A DNA stretch of 64,000 nt, taken from the NCBI RefSeq assembly GCF_035610345.1, contig NZ_CP141213.1, positions 1,756,430-1,820,429 of the forward strand, given 5' to 3'. This DNA is from Sinorhizobium meliloti. GTDB lineage: Bacteria > Pseudomonadota > Alphaproteobacteria > Rhizobiales > Rhizobiaceae. A program made the position numbers and the translations under genes. Below, piece by piece: positions 42,464-51,446 of the stretch. Position 1 is the first letter of the stretch. The number at the start of each line of letters is the position of its first letter. The notes beneath the pieces are model-generated. The model was not told the origin of the DNA and searched no databases. It saw nothing but the letters and a program-made list of their open reading frames with translations.

Positions 42464-45442
42464 ATGACGGAAAAGCAAATTCTCAAGGTCAACTTTGACG
42501 ACAAACTTTTCCAAATCGCAATCAACAATCCTGACGATCATATAGCAAAAATCATTCGCAAAAGCGGAAGCTTTTATGAATCAGAAATCTTGAGATCGCT
42601 TCTTTGCTTTGATTTTAAGGACTCTTGGGCCATTGATGTCGGCGCAAATATCGGCAACCACAGCATATTCTTTTCTGGAGTTCTCGGACTGAGAACATTA
42701 GCCATTGAGCCTTCGCCAGAAGCTTCAATGTTGCTGGAAGAGAATATCGAACTGAACGATCTAGTAGAGAAGATCGTGCCGCGCGCGGTGGCCGCTTGGT
42801 CACACAGGACTGCAGGCAGCATCGTTGAGCCCGACGACGCCAACTTGGGAAGAGCGTTTTTCGAAGAAGATCCATCCGGCCCCGTGGAAGCCGACACGAT
42901 AGATTCGTTGGCGGCGGGAAAAGCCGTGGCGCTGCTAAAAATAGACGTCGAAGGGGCTGAACTCCCCGCACTGCGGGGCGCATTGAACACAATTAGAGAA
43001 GATCAACCTCTTCTCATTATCGAATGTCAGAGCTTTAGGTCGCTTTTCGATGTAAAGTCGGAAATTGGTGGCCTTGGATATTTTGCAATCGGTCGCTTTA
43101 ATGCAACACCGACCTATGTCTTCGCTACCGAGGGGCACCTAAAGAATGTCTTTTTTGATGGTCGCTTTAACTCACAGGATTATCTTCTAAGTTTAAATGA
43201 AGAAAAATATAAAGATCTTCTAATAGACAGACGCATAACCGCACTTAAGCGCGAGCTAGATACTACGAAGCGCGACGCCGAGACAGTTCGCAAATCGGCT
43301 AACGTGCTTAAGACCGAGGCAGACAAGGAAAAGCGCGAGGCCAATAAAGCCAAACTCGAAGCCGAGAAGGCGAAACTCGAGGCCGACAAAGCCAAACTCG
43401 AAGCTGACAAGGCCAAACTCGAGGGCGATAAGGCGAAACTCGAAGCCGACGAAGTTAAACTCGAGATCGACAGGATAAAGTTCATCGCGGAAAAGACCAA
43501 GTGGGACGCAGAGAAGACCAAGCGCGAGGCTGAGCAGATTCGCAAGCTTGCCAAGGCGGAAATCAGTGCTGAAAAGGCGGCGAAGAAAATCCTCGAGGAC
43601 GAGGCATTGCGTTTAAGATACATCGCGAAGCGGCACAATAAAAAGATATCGTTTCTGATGGCTCAGCGCTCTTCCTCCATGCGCGGACGGTTAGGAGCAT
43701 TCCTGGCGAAATATTTTAAGATTGACTTATTGCCACCTTACCAGTCGTTTGCTCAGTACAAAAGAAAAGTAGACGGCGAGCTAAAGCGCTTGCGAATTAG
43801 CGCTGCTGCCAGCGCTAATGACCGGCGCAATGGCGACATCTTTAGCCCACTGACACGTCACTCCAGTGATCCGATAATTGCAAAACTCGCAACATTCCCT
43901 CCCCGAGAAGAGAACCTGGAGAAGGTGATACAGTGCCTGTTGCCTCAGGTCGATGAAATCCATGTATACCTCAACGAATATAATGAGGTTCCCACCTTTC
44001 TAAAACGGGATAAAATAAAGACTTTCCTGGGTCACGAGCATAGTGGCGACCTCAAAGACAATGGAAAGCTCTACAATATAGATGCATACGGCAATTGCTT
44101 CATTCTCTTGTGCGACGATGACATCTTGTATCCGCCGGACTATGCTCAAAGCATGAAGGAAGCGACTATACGATATGGATTTACGTCCGTTGTGGGTGTT
44201 CACGGGACGACTTATCAGGACCCTGCGCAATCGTATATTAAAGATCGATCGGTGATCCATTTTAAGGATGCCTCTGATGACGCGTTGGTCGACCAATTAG
44301 GCAGCGGCACCGTAGCTTTCCACACTTCTATGAGGCCTATCAGATGGGAAGATATCGAAACATCCGGTATGCTTGACCTTTGGTTGGCTAGAGCTAGCGC
44401 GCAAAAGGGGTTCGCCTCACTGGCAGTTCGGCGCCCAAAAGGATGGCTTAAGCCGCTGCCGCAGGTCGGACACACAATATTCAATGCGGTAAAAGTGGAC
44501 GATACTAAGGAGAGCCAGCTTCTTACTGACAAGCTCTTGCCTGCTCTACAGAACTCGCCGCGCCGCCACATAAGCAATCACGTGAATGATATGTACACGG
44601 AGCTAGGATGCCGAAATAGAGGCATTCAGAGCGTAGCAAATATTACCGGTACAACCAGCAATTTCGAACCGTGTCATCCGATTCTAACCTTTGAGATAAT
44701 AGTGACTGGTTGGAATTGTCGCGACCATGTTGAAAAATGCATTTCATCGATTGCCAGGCAAAAACCGGGACCATATCGCCTTAAAATCAGGTACCATGAT
44801 GATGGCTCGACCGACGGGACGCCGGATAAGCTCAATGCATTGAGCGCCGACGTCAGAATGTATGGTCAATCCTCATCCGTAAATATGGGCCCAGCATACG
44901 CAAGGGATGTGCTAATTCGGCAGGTAAACAACCCTGATGCAATTTGTGTTCTAATAGATATGGACGATGAGCTTCTTCCGGAAGCTTTGTACGATATCGC
45001 AAGAGTTTACATCGAGAATCCGGATTGCCTGATGACTTATGGAAACTGGGTAAACCAACATGGACGTCTAAACACCGAGGGACGCTACACAGCTGAAGAG
45101 ATAGATACTAGATCCTATCGCAGGATGGATAAGTTCCTTATGACGCATCTGAGAACGTTCAAAAGACACTTGTATGATGCCGTCACGGAAGACAACCTAA
45201 AAGATGGTGATGGAAATTGGCTGCGGTACTGCAGCGACGTTGGCCTTATGTTTCCCTTGCTTGATCAATGCAGCGGGAGCAACGTAATCCACTTCGAGAA
45301 GCCTCTATATCTTTACAACCAGTATCGCACCACGGGCACGCAGACGAGGTTTGGTGGAGCCGCAAAGAAGCAGATGTTTTTATATTTGCGAGACGAAGAG
45401 CGATTGTTCCGATTCAAATCTGCGTCGACGTTAGTAGCTTAA
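42464..45442 (+). CDS. FkbM methyltransferase / coiled-coil / double glycosyltransferase protein
   Basis: 992 residues in four parts. An FkbM-type SAM methyltransferase (about residues 40-220: AIDVGANIGNHSIFFSGVLG, LLKIDVEGAELPALRGA) is followed by a charged coiled coil (about 250-390) with near-perfect 7-residue repeats of KAKLEAD. A first glycosyltransferase-like domain follows (about 460-690, LLCDDDILYPPDYA) and then a GT2 domain (about 740-900, IRYHDDGSTDGTPDKL and VLIDMDDELLPEA). GC content is below that of the neighbouring rkp genes, suggesting transfer. Likely modifies and extends a surface glycan; the coiled coil could act as a spacer or oligomeriser, as in O-antigen chain-length regulators. 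The order of domains and exact acceptor are inferred. Confidence 0.8.
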   Translation: MTEKQILKVNFDDKLFQIAINNPDDHIAKIIRKSGSFYESEILRSLLCFDFKDSWAIDVGANIGNHSIFFSGVLGLRTLAIEPSPEASMLLEENIELNDLVEKIVPRAVAAWSHRTAGSIVEPDDANLGRAFFEEDPSGPVEADTIDSLAAGKAVALLKIDVEGAELPALRGALNTIREDQPLLIIECQSFRSLFDVKSEIGGLGYFAIGRFNATPTYVFATEGHLKNVFFDGRFNSQDYLLSLNEEKYKDLLIDRRITALKRELDTTKRDAETVRKSANVLKTEADKEKREANKAKLEAEKAKLEADKAKLEADKAKLEGDKAKLEADEVKLEIDRIKFIAEKTKWDAEKTKREAEQIRKLAKAEISAEKAAKKILEDEALRLRYIAKRHNKKISFLMAQRSSSMRGRLGAFLAKYFKIDLLPPYQSFAQYKRKVDGELKRLRISAAASANDRRNGDIFSPLTRHSSDPIIAKLATFPPREENLEKVIQCLLPQVDEIHVYLNEYNEVPTFLKRDKIKTFLGHEHSGDLKDNGKLYNIDAYGNCFILLCDDDILYPPDYAQSMKEATIRYGFTSVVGVHGTTYQDPAQSYIKDRSVIHFKDASDDALVDQLGSGTVAFHTSMRPIRWEDIETSGMLDLWLARASAQKGFASLAVRRPKGWLKPLPQVGHTIFNAVKVDDTKESQLLTDKLLPALQNSPRRHISNHVNDMYTELGCRNRGIQSVANITGTTSNFEPCHPILTFEIIVTGWNCRDHVEKCISSIARQKPGPYRLKIRYHDDGSTDGTPDKLNALSADVRMYGQSSSVNMGPAYARDVLIRQVNNPDAICVLIDMDDELLPEALYDIARVYIENPDCLMTYGNWVNQHGRLNTEGRYTAEEIDTRSYRRMDKFLMTHLRTFKRHLYDAVTEDNLKDGDGNWLRYCSDVGLMFPLLDQCSGSNVIHFEKPLYLYNQYRTTGTQTRFGGAAKKQMFLYLRDEERLFRFKSASTLVA

Positions 45443-45502
45443 CCCTTTCACGATCGCTCGTTTTAAGCGATCGTTCCTGGGCTGCAAAGACCGTTAGTTG
45501 GT

Positions 45503-45640
45503 TTGTCATTCGCGGACGAAGCGCTGGATACCACCGGCCATACCTTTGACACGATCTCCTATTGGGAGGACCAACACAAGCAATTTACAAATGATTATAG
45601 TATAGAAGGAAAGAAGGAAGTCTCTGCCCTATACGCGATA
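45503..45640 (+). pseudogene. N-terminal remnant of a SAM methyltransferase
   Basis: TFDTISYWEDQHKQFTNDYS aligns with the start of the intact methyltransferase at 48563 (GGFNQVSYWVERHKELRGDH). Only the first ~45 residues are present before the sequence changes. It appears to be a truncated relative. Confidence 0.55.
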
Positions 45641-45664
45641 AAAAACCCCGCCGAAACGGGGTTT
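45640..45664 (-). terminator. Rho-independent terminator of the RTX gene
   Basis: On the minus strand AAACCCCG, a six-base loop, CGGGGTTT and a run of six T form a classic intrinsic terminator 20 bp beyond the RTX stop codon. Confidence 0.85.
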
Positions 45665-45684
45665 GTAATTCCATCCCAAGTCGC

Positions 45685-46995
45685 TTAGAGGATGAAATAA
45701 TCTTTGCTGAGAGTAAAAGCGTCATCCAACAGGATTTTAAAGTCGGCGATCGCGTCGCCGTTTACATCCGCATAGACGGCGGTGCCGGATGCTCCCTTGA
45801 TATATCGAAGTTCGCCGACGGCACCGGTGAATGCTACGGTGCCAATAAACGAGAACGCCTGATTACCGGAACCGGCCGTGCTGGCATCGATCGCCGATAG
45901 ATCGATACGGTCCTGTTCACTGGGCGCAAAGTCGAAAATCGTGTCGAAGCTCTTACCGCCCGACTCGGCCGTTGCCTTGAACACGAAAGTGTCGGCGCCC
46001 GCACCGCCATAAAGGCGATCGATGCCGGCCCCGCCGTAAAGCACATCATCGCCCCCGTTTCCCGCGAGAGTGTCACTTCCGCCTCGAGCGAGGAGGCTGT
46101 TCGCACCGTCCGTGCCGTACAGCCGGTCCGCATAGTTCGATCCGGCTACGTTCTCGATAGACGAATATCTATCACCCGCGGCATCGTTGGTGTTTCCGGT
46201 GGGGTACCCCAGGTATACGGCGACGCCGGCTACGGCATCAGCGTATGAGGCTGTATCTACACCGTTGCCACCGTGGAGCTTGTCCGCGCCAGCACCGCCG
46301 ACGAGCGTGTCGTTTCCGTCGCCGCCATTCAGGATGTTTGCCGCGGCATTTCCGACAAGAATGTCGCCGTAGCCCGATCCGATAAGATTCTCGATATTGT
46401 AATAGCTATCACCGCTGGCGTGGCCGGTGTTCGTCGCCGGAGCGATAAGGCTTGCCAGAACTCCGCCCGAGGCCGTGACATAGGACGCAGTGTCGTTCCC
46501 GCCGCCCCCGTCTATTCTGTCGCCACCGGCTCCGCCGATGATCGTGTCGTTGCCGGCATAACCATAGAGGAGATCGTTGCCTCCATTGCCGTTAATGACG
46601 TCGTTGCCGTCGAAGGCATAGAGAATATCAGCAAGATTGCCGCCGGCGATCGTGTCATTGCCCTTGAGCACCTCGACGATCACACCCAGATCATCGCTCG
46701 TGCTGTAGGTCTGAGCCGCAGCAACGATTTTGGTCGCGGCGACGCTCCCGCCTTCAACGTAGAAGAGACGTTGGCCGCCGTAGAAGGCAGCATAGCTCGT
46801 CACCGTCCCAGCGGTCGGCTCACCAGAAGAGTTGTAACGAAAACCCGTGCCCCGAAATTCTTCCACCGTTCCGTCACCATAATTGACCCGGAAGAGCGTC
46901 CCCGACTGAACATATGATGCGCCGTAATAAATTGCACTAAAGTCGAAAGCACTCATGTCGAGCGAATAGTTCGACGCCACTGAAATCTTTGCCAT
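45685..46995 (-). CDS. Secreted RTX calcium-binding protein, second copy
   Basis: 436 residues, no signal peptide. The N-terminal ~95 residues are of unknown fold (SVASNYSLDMSAFDFSAIYY). Several RTX clusters follow between about 110 and 345 (GGNDLLYGYAGNDTIIGGAG; GGDGNDTLVGGAGADKLHGG; GGDDVLYGGAGIDRLYGGAG). The C-terminal serralysin-type domain (DTIFDFAPSEQDRIDLSAID; YADVNGDAIADFKI) ends KDYFIL, a type I secretion signal. The C-terminal domain resembles that of the protein at 28081. GGGGGC precedes the ATG. No enzymatic domain seen; may bind or cross-link the capsule in Ca2+. Confidence 0.85.
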   Translation of the reverse strand: MAKISVASNYSLDMSAFDFSAIYYGASYVQSGTLFRVNYGDGTVEEFRGTGFRYNSSGEPTAGTVTSYAAFYGGQRLFYVEGGSVAATKIVAAAQTYSTSDDLGVIVEVLKGNDTIAGGNLADILYAFDGNDVINGNGGNDLLYGYAGNDTIIGGAGGDRIDGGGGNDTASYVTASGGVLASLIAPATNTGHASGDSYYNIENLIGSGYGDILVGNAAANILNGGDGNDTLVGGAGADKLHGGNGVDTASYADAVAGVAVYLGYPTGNTNDAAGDRYSSIENVAGSNYADRLYGTDGANSLLARGGSDTLAGNGGDDVLYGGAGIDRLYGGAGADTFVFKATAESGGKSFDTIFDFAPSEQDRIDLSAIDASTAGSGNQAFSFIGTVAFTGAVGELRYIKGASGTAVYADVNGDAIADFKILLDDAFTLSKDYFIL

Positions 46996-47177
46996 GTTTG
47001 CCCCCTAGCCGAATGTAAGCAGGGATAGAGCAGTTTTAAGTTGTGAGCAATGAGCATTAGCAGATGAAAACTCAACTTTCCAGAGTTCCGAAAGCGTTCC
47101 CAGCACGCGCCGCTCCCTTGAACGAGCACGACGTCAAGCGTATGCATCGGGTGGTAAAGCACCAGTAGGAAAACAGA

Positions 47178-47837
47178 ATGGGAATATCCCTGCGAAAGAA
47201 GTTCATATATTTCGTGATCCCGAAGACCGGATCTGCTACACTAAGAAAAGCGCTAAGCCCCTACGTCGATATTAAGCGCCCGACGCAGCATTTTTCTGAG
47301 CACGTTCCCATCAGACGCTTTCTGGAATCGCAACATTCCAGCTTGGCCGAAGAATTCTTTAAGTTCAGTTTCGTCCGCAACCCATACGATAGGCTGTACT
47401 CGGGATTCCAGCAAGATCTTCTTGCGGCCTACAAGCTGAAGCATTGGGAAGCGGCGAAGAAACCGATCTTCGACAAAATCGGAGAGAACTTTAACAGATA
47501 CATCGAAGAATATGTGACTGTTGCCGATATTCGTAATGATCCGTTCTGGGTTTGCTTTTGCCCAATGAATGAATTTACCCATCGTGATGGAAAGATCTTC
47601 GTTGATTTTATCGGCAAGGCTGAACGTCTGTGGGACGACGCCAAGAAACTGGAAACACTCCTCGACGTTGAGTTCCTTCAAACAGAAGATCTGAACGTCA
47701 GAGACGCGTCGCGCGCACCGCTCAAATACGTGAAGCACTACAATCGCCGATCGATCGAGATTGTGAATGAAATCTACGCTGAAGACTTTCAGTACTACGG
47801 GTATGACATCCTGAATCCGCAAGCTTTTCCCAAGTGA
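47178..47837 (+). CDS. Sulfotransferase family protein (carbohydrate type)
   Basis: PAPS-dependent transferase of the sulfotransferase family-2 class, 219 residues. The 5'-phosphosulfate loop is FVIPKTGSATLRKAL at residue ~12 and the 3'-phosphate motif FKFSFVRNPYDRLYSGF near residue 62. These match enzymes that sulfate sugars, so it may decorate the K-antigen or another surface glycan, but no PAPS-synthesis genes are nearby. AGGAAAAC precedes the ATG. Its GC content is lower than average here, as for its neighbours. Confidence 0.83.
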   Translation: MGISLRKKFIYFVIPKTGSATLRKALSPYVDIKRPTQHFSEHVPIRRFLESQHSSLAEEFFKFSFVRNPYDRLYSGFQQDLLAAYKLKHWEAAKKPIFDKIGENFNRYIEEYVTVADIRNDPFWVCFCPMNEFTHRDGKIFVDFIGKAERLWDDAKKLETLLDVEFLQTEDLNVRDASRAPLKYVKHYNRRSIEIVNEIYAEDFQYYGYDILNPQAFPK

Positions 47838-48029
47838 GCAAGATCTTTGGTGAGGGAAGCGGGCTGTCGAGCCCGCTATCGACGCCGCCCTTCAAGAGAA
47901 TGTTGCCCGTTCAAAGCTATTATGTCGGACGCATAATGAATCGAGTCGTTCAAATTCAAGTACCCTACAAGTACCAATCGGACGGAGACGAGACTCTTCG
48001 CGCTATCCAGAGGCCACCAAGGCGTCCGT
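47838..48029. other. Intergenic stretch
   Basis: About 190 bp between converging genes. Nothing supportable seen. Confidence 0.4.
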
Positions 48030-48419
48030 TCATGCGCCGTCGGCGACTCGCGCCTTCTTCGCCCTTAGAGCCGCGATGCACAAGGCCAGGGCCGGCGTTG
48101 CGGCCACACAATAGGGCCCGTCGCCAATTATCGCCGTTCCCTTCCCGTTCGCCCAGCTCACTCCGCCCGCGCCATCCGCCGCCATTTCGTTAACCAGCAA
48201 CATGGCCGCGTCAATCGATGTCGTGAACTGTGGGACGATTCCTGTTTCGTTGCCGGCCGGAACTACCCACAATGTTCGCCTGACAGCGGCACCATCGTCG
48301 CTGTGCTTCACGTATTCGACCTTCTTCCGCCATCCAAGCAGCCGGCCAATTGCGGCGTCCATCGCCCGCTCCCCCATTTCCGCGCTCTCTAGCCTCGCTA
48401 TCAGAATGTCTACTTCCAC
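48030..48419 (-). CDS. Phage-ABA-sandwich-type small protein
   Basis: 129 residues. The arrangement LIARLESAEMGERAMDAAIG at the N-terminus, FTTSIDAAMLL in the middle and CVAATPALALCIAALRAKKA at the C-terminus matches the phage ABA-sandwich domain seen in prophage cargo. Role unknown. Start is GTG at 48419; no strong ribosome-binding site. It is an orphan among polysaccharide genes and suggests phage-borne DNA entered here. Confidence 0.6.
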   Translation of the reverse strand: MEVDILIARLESAEMGERAMDAAIGRLLGWRKKVEYVKHSDDGAAVRRTLWVVPAGNETGIVPQFTTSIDAAMLLVNEMAADGAGGVSWANGKGTAIIGDGPYCVAATPALALCIAALRAKKARVADGA

Positions 48420-48562
48420 TGATCGTCCACTTCATCTTTTTGAACACCCGCCCACAATCGCGGTCACGACCGTAGCAACGCAGCAAAGCAGCAACTGAGC
48501 ATTGCGACTTTGTAAAGCCCACGATACAAATCAGCGCCAAATCAACCACACGAGGTGACGGA

Positions 48563-49240
48563 ATGGCAAGCGGTGGATTCAATCAAGTCTCTTACTGGGT
48601 CGAGCGCCACAAAGAGTTGCGTGGCGATCACCGCGCAACCGGTAACAGATCTAGATCACCGGAGGAAATGAGGCAGCGCAAGATATACCAAGCCTATTTC
48701 TTCGCTTGCCTCGCTCAACTCCTAAGTGGGGCGGCGCTGAATGGTGATGACCGCGCCGCTGAAATTCTAGATATCGGTTTTGGTACCGGATTTCTTGCGT
48801 CAATACTTACGAGAACAGGCTTCATTTACACCGGCTATGACCTCTCGCCAGTAGCTGTTGAAGACTCGCTAAAACTGGCGCCCCAGGCTAACCTTATTGT
48901 GCGCAACATCGTCGAGGAGATCCCGCAGAAGAGCGATATTATCTTCGCGTCGGAAGTACTCTTTCACATAGTTGACGACGCGCAGTGGAAGGCAGCCGTC
49001 CGAAACATTGCGTCGGCTATGAAGCCCAACAGCTTTTTCGTTTTCACCGAAACATTTGTCGAGACGGTCTCAGACCATCTAGCGCACTTCAAACCGCGCA
49101 CGCGGCAAGCCTATGAAGAGCTCTTCAGAGAGTGCGGGTTGCGATTTGTTCCTGATGACGCGACTGTGATCCAGCAAATGCCTGTGTTCACGGAGAATGT
49201 GAATTTCACTCGGTCTGTGCACCTCGCCAAAAAGGTCTAG
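48563..49240 (+). CDS. Class I SAM-dependent methyltransferase
   Basis: 225 residues. The SAM-binding motif EILDIGFGTGFLASILTRTG is near residue 70 and post-I acidic YTGYDLSP near 95; DIIFASEVLFHIVDD near 125 is motif IV. The N-terminal SYWVERHKEL pattern is found in nodulation-type and glycan methyltransferases. Probably methylates a sugar residue. GAGGTGACGG precedes the ATG. A truncated relative lies at 45503. Confidence 0.78.
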   Translation: MASGGFNQVSYWVERHKELRGDHRATGNRSRSPEEMRQRKIYQAYFFACLAQLLSGAALNGDDRAAEILDIGFGTGFLASILTRTGFIYTGYDLSPVAVEDSLKLAPQANLIVRNIVEEIPQKSDIIFASEVLFHIVDDAQWKAAVRNIASAMKPNSFFVFTETFVETVSDHLAHFKPRTRQAYEELFRECGLRFVPDDATVIQQMPVFTENVNFTRSVHLAKKV

Positions 49241-49392
49241 GTCGAACAAAGGACCGCGACACGCGACGAAGAATGCAAACGATCGCCCGGGAACTCCAAC
49301 AACGTCTGTATCCTGGACTCGGAATCCCGGTCACTGTGGGCGGCGCTGGCAAGTACAAAGCATCTCGCACAGGCAGGGGCCAAAGTGATGTA
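49241..49392. other. Convergent intergenic gap
   Basis: About 150 bp between the methyltransferase and the converging rkpZ-like gene. No gene or clear hairpin seen. Confidence 0.4.
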
Positions 49393-50415
49393 TTAGACGC
49401 TTATCAAATCAACCAACCGCTTACTGACAGCCTCCAATCCCGATGGCTCCCCGTTCTCTGCATGGAAATATAGCGAACGCAACAAATACGCGGCGGCAAA
49501 GATTTCGTGCGCCTGCAAGCGCCGGGTTCGCCGGGGACACGGCTGCCTGTCGTCGGTCGCCCCCCACCCCGCATAGAAGGGCAACCCGTAACAAGTCACG
49601 GGAATACCGCGAAGCAGCGCCTCGAATCCCATGAGTGACGTGATCGTATAAACGTGATCGACCCCCTCCAATACATCGGCGGGGGCGATATCCTCACGTA
49701 GGATATCGCACAGATGCGCCACGTCCGCAGGGTTCGACACGCCCGCACGGGCGCCATGCAGTACCGCCGGGTGCGGCTTGTATATAATCCGCGCGTCCGG
49801 ATTTTCAGACGCCGCCAGTCGAACGAGATCGTTGTTGGTGACGGGGCGGTCGCAGCCGAAAGCTATCGCCTCGTCAGTCTCCACTTGCCCGATCACCAGC
49901 ACGCGCCGCTTGGTCTTCAAGCCTAAGAGGCTGTCAAGGTCGACGCGCTTGCCGAGATTGTACTTGCTCACGCGCAAGTCGAGTAGCATGCGGATGCATT
50001 TCTCGGCGCGCTCCATCAGGACCTCGTCGGCCGCGAAGTCGTAGGTCTGAAGCGTCAGCTCCAGGTCAGAGACATTCTGCGCGTCGTAGTGCAGCGTCCG
50101 CGAGTCGATGATCAGCGAGGCTGGCGGCGATCTCTGGGCGCCGAGCGCGACGGAACGGACGAAACCGTCTTCGACATGATAGAACGGAATGCCGAAGCGA
50201 CGGCAGAACCATTTGAGGAACGGCGGGTATTTGAAGCCCCAGACAAAAACTTCGGGGCTGCGGTAGAAAAGCAGCCGAAGCGGCCATCCCCGGAGAAGCA
50301 TATCGCGTGGCTTGCGGCTCACCACCTTGCAGTCCCGGTCGGGAAACCAGCGCTGAACGTAGTCTTTCCAGGGCTCGAAGCCGAAGAAGATTGCTGGCCG
50401 CCGCGAACCGCTCAA
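49393..50415 (-). CDS. rkpZ2: KpsS/KpsC-type capsule biosynthesis protein (second RkpZ)
   Basis: 340 residues, about 90 shorter than the copy at 36469 but with the same blocks: HVEDGFVRSVALGAQRSPPA, VLVIGQVETDEAIAFGCDRP, YKPHPAVLHGARAGVSNPAD, HVYTITSLMGFEALLRGIPV and PFYAGWGATDDRQ. The C-terminal extension of the first copy is absent. Overlaps its permease gene by 4 bp. The two copies could act on different chain types or act sequentially. Confidence 0.83.
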   Translation of the reverse strand: MSGSRRPAIFFGFEPWKDYVQRWFPDRDCKVVSRKPRDMLLRGWPLRLLFYRSPEVFVWGFKYPPFLKWFCRRFGIPFYHVEDGFVRSVALGAQRSPPASLIIDSRTLHYDAQNVSDLELTLQTYDFAADEVLMERAEKCIRMLLDLRVSKYNLGKRVDLDSLLGLKTKRRVLVIGQVETDEAIAFGCDRPVTNNDLVRLAASENPDARIIYKPHPAVLHGARAGVSNPADVAHLCDILREDIAPADVLEGVDHVYTITSLMGFEALLRGIPVTCYGLPFYAGWGATDDRQPCPRRTRRLQAHEIFAAAYLLRSLYFHAENGEPSGLEAVSKRLVDLISV

Positions 50416-51212
50416 AGCCTATCCTCCCGTATCTCCCGCATCGAGGCCGTCAACAGCAGCAGCCCTGCCACAAAGCAGACCAGCGCGAATTCGATAACAT
50501 AGCCCTTGTCCAGCAAATCGGCCCGGTATTCCGGGTAGATGCTTGCGCGGAACCACATGATTATGTGCACGAGCGGATTGTGGAGGAGAAAATCGCGGAA
50601 GGGATTCGGCAGTGATTCCGGCAGGAAGAAGACGCCTGATATCATGAAGAGCGGCCGGTTGATGATGCCGAAGATCTGTTCGTAAAGTGGGAAACGGGCG
50701 AACATCACGATGTTGATCGTGCCTATGCCGAGGCCCAGCAGGGCGGCGGCGCCCGCGGCCTCGATCATGCCGGCGACGTTCATCGGCTGGGTGACGCCGC
50801 CGAGTTCGATGATCATCATCAGGATGAGGATCGTCACTAGCGTATCGGTCATCAACTGCAGGATGAAGCGCGAGACAATCGCATCGAAAGGGGTGACGAT
50901 CGGGTAGGAGAAGAGCGCCTTGTTGGCCTTCACCGTGCCTGCCATGAAGGCGGACATGCGCTGATAAAAGGCGAAGGGCAGATAGCCGCTGGCGAAGAAC
51001 AGCGGGAAGCTCAGGCCCAATGCCGGCATCCGGGCGATCGCCTGGAAGATCAGCGTCATCAACGCGACATGGGCCACCGGGTCGAAGATCGCCCAGAGAT
51101 AGCCTCCCGGCTTCGAGCCGAAGCGCGTCGACATTTCGCGAACGATCAGCGCTGCCGTCACTCTCAGGTGCTGTTGGATGAGATTCACGTCCGACCTCAA
51201 CTGTATTGCCAT
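50412..51212 (-). CDS. rkpT2: KpsM-type ABC exporter permease (second RkpT)
   Basis: 266 residues, six membrane segments; MSTRFGSKPGGYLWAIFDPV and PLFMISGVFFLPESLP match the copy at 37764. No ATPase or KpsE-type gene accompanies it, so it must share RkpS/RkpR or be non-essential. With rkpZ2 it forms a two-gene operon running towards rkpR. Confidence 0.85.
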   Translation of the reverse strand: MAIQLRSDVNLIQQHLRVTAALIVREMSTRFGSKPGGYLWAIFDPVAHVALMTLIFQAIARMPALGLSFPLFFASGYLPFAFYQRMSAFMAGTVKANKALFSYPIVTPFDAIVSRFILQLMTDTLVTILILMMIIELGGVTQPMNVAGMIEAAGAAALLGLGIGTINIVMFARFPLYEQIFGIINRPLFMISGVFFLPESLPNPFRDFLLHNPLVHIIMWFRASIYPEYRADLLDKGYVIEFALVCFVAGLLLLTASMREIREDRL

Positions 51213-51446
51213 GGATGACCTGGCCGCCGCCCCTCATCCGCCTGCCGGCACCTTCCCCACAGGCGGGAAAAGGGACAGGCGGCATGCTGCGGCGTAAGGG
51301 GCGGCGCCTGCATCCCGCCGCCATATTCCACAAACCGCTCCTGCTGGCAAATCTTTGGCGATCTCCCTTGCCAGACAAAAAAGGCCGCCCCGAACCTTTC
51401 GGTCGAGGCGGCCAGGCGGCCCCACTGGGAGGTGAGCTCGTCCTGC
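51213..51446. other. Intergenic region with RIME-like repeat and terminator
   Basis: About 235 bp. At 51229-51279 a RIME-like mosaic (CCCCTCATCCGCCTGCCGGC, then a G+C-rich dyad) matches, in inverse orientation, the end of the repeats near 54040-54075. The rest holds the panB-like terminator and the rkpT2 promoter. Confidence 0.6.
51376..51413 (-). terminator. Rho-independent terminator after the panB-like gene
   Basis: On the minus strand GGCCGCCTCGA, a short loop, TTCGGGGCGGCC and TTTTTT follow the panB-like stop by about 35 bp. Confidence 0.8.

Noticed and set aside
43330..43470. Tandem DNA repeat as a non-coding satellite
   Set aside because: The 21-bp period encodes in-frame heptads of a coiled coil within an open gene.
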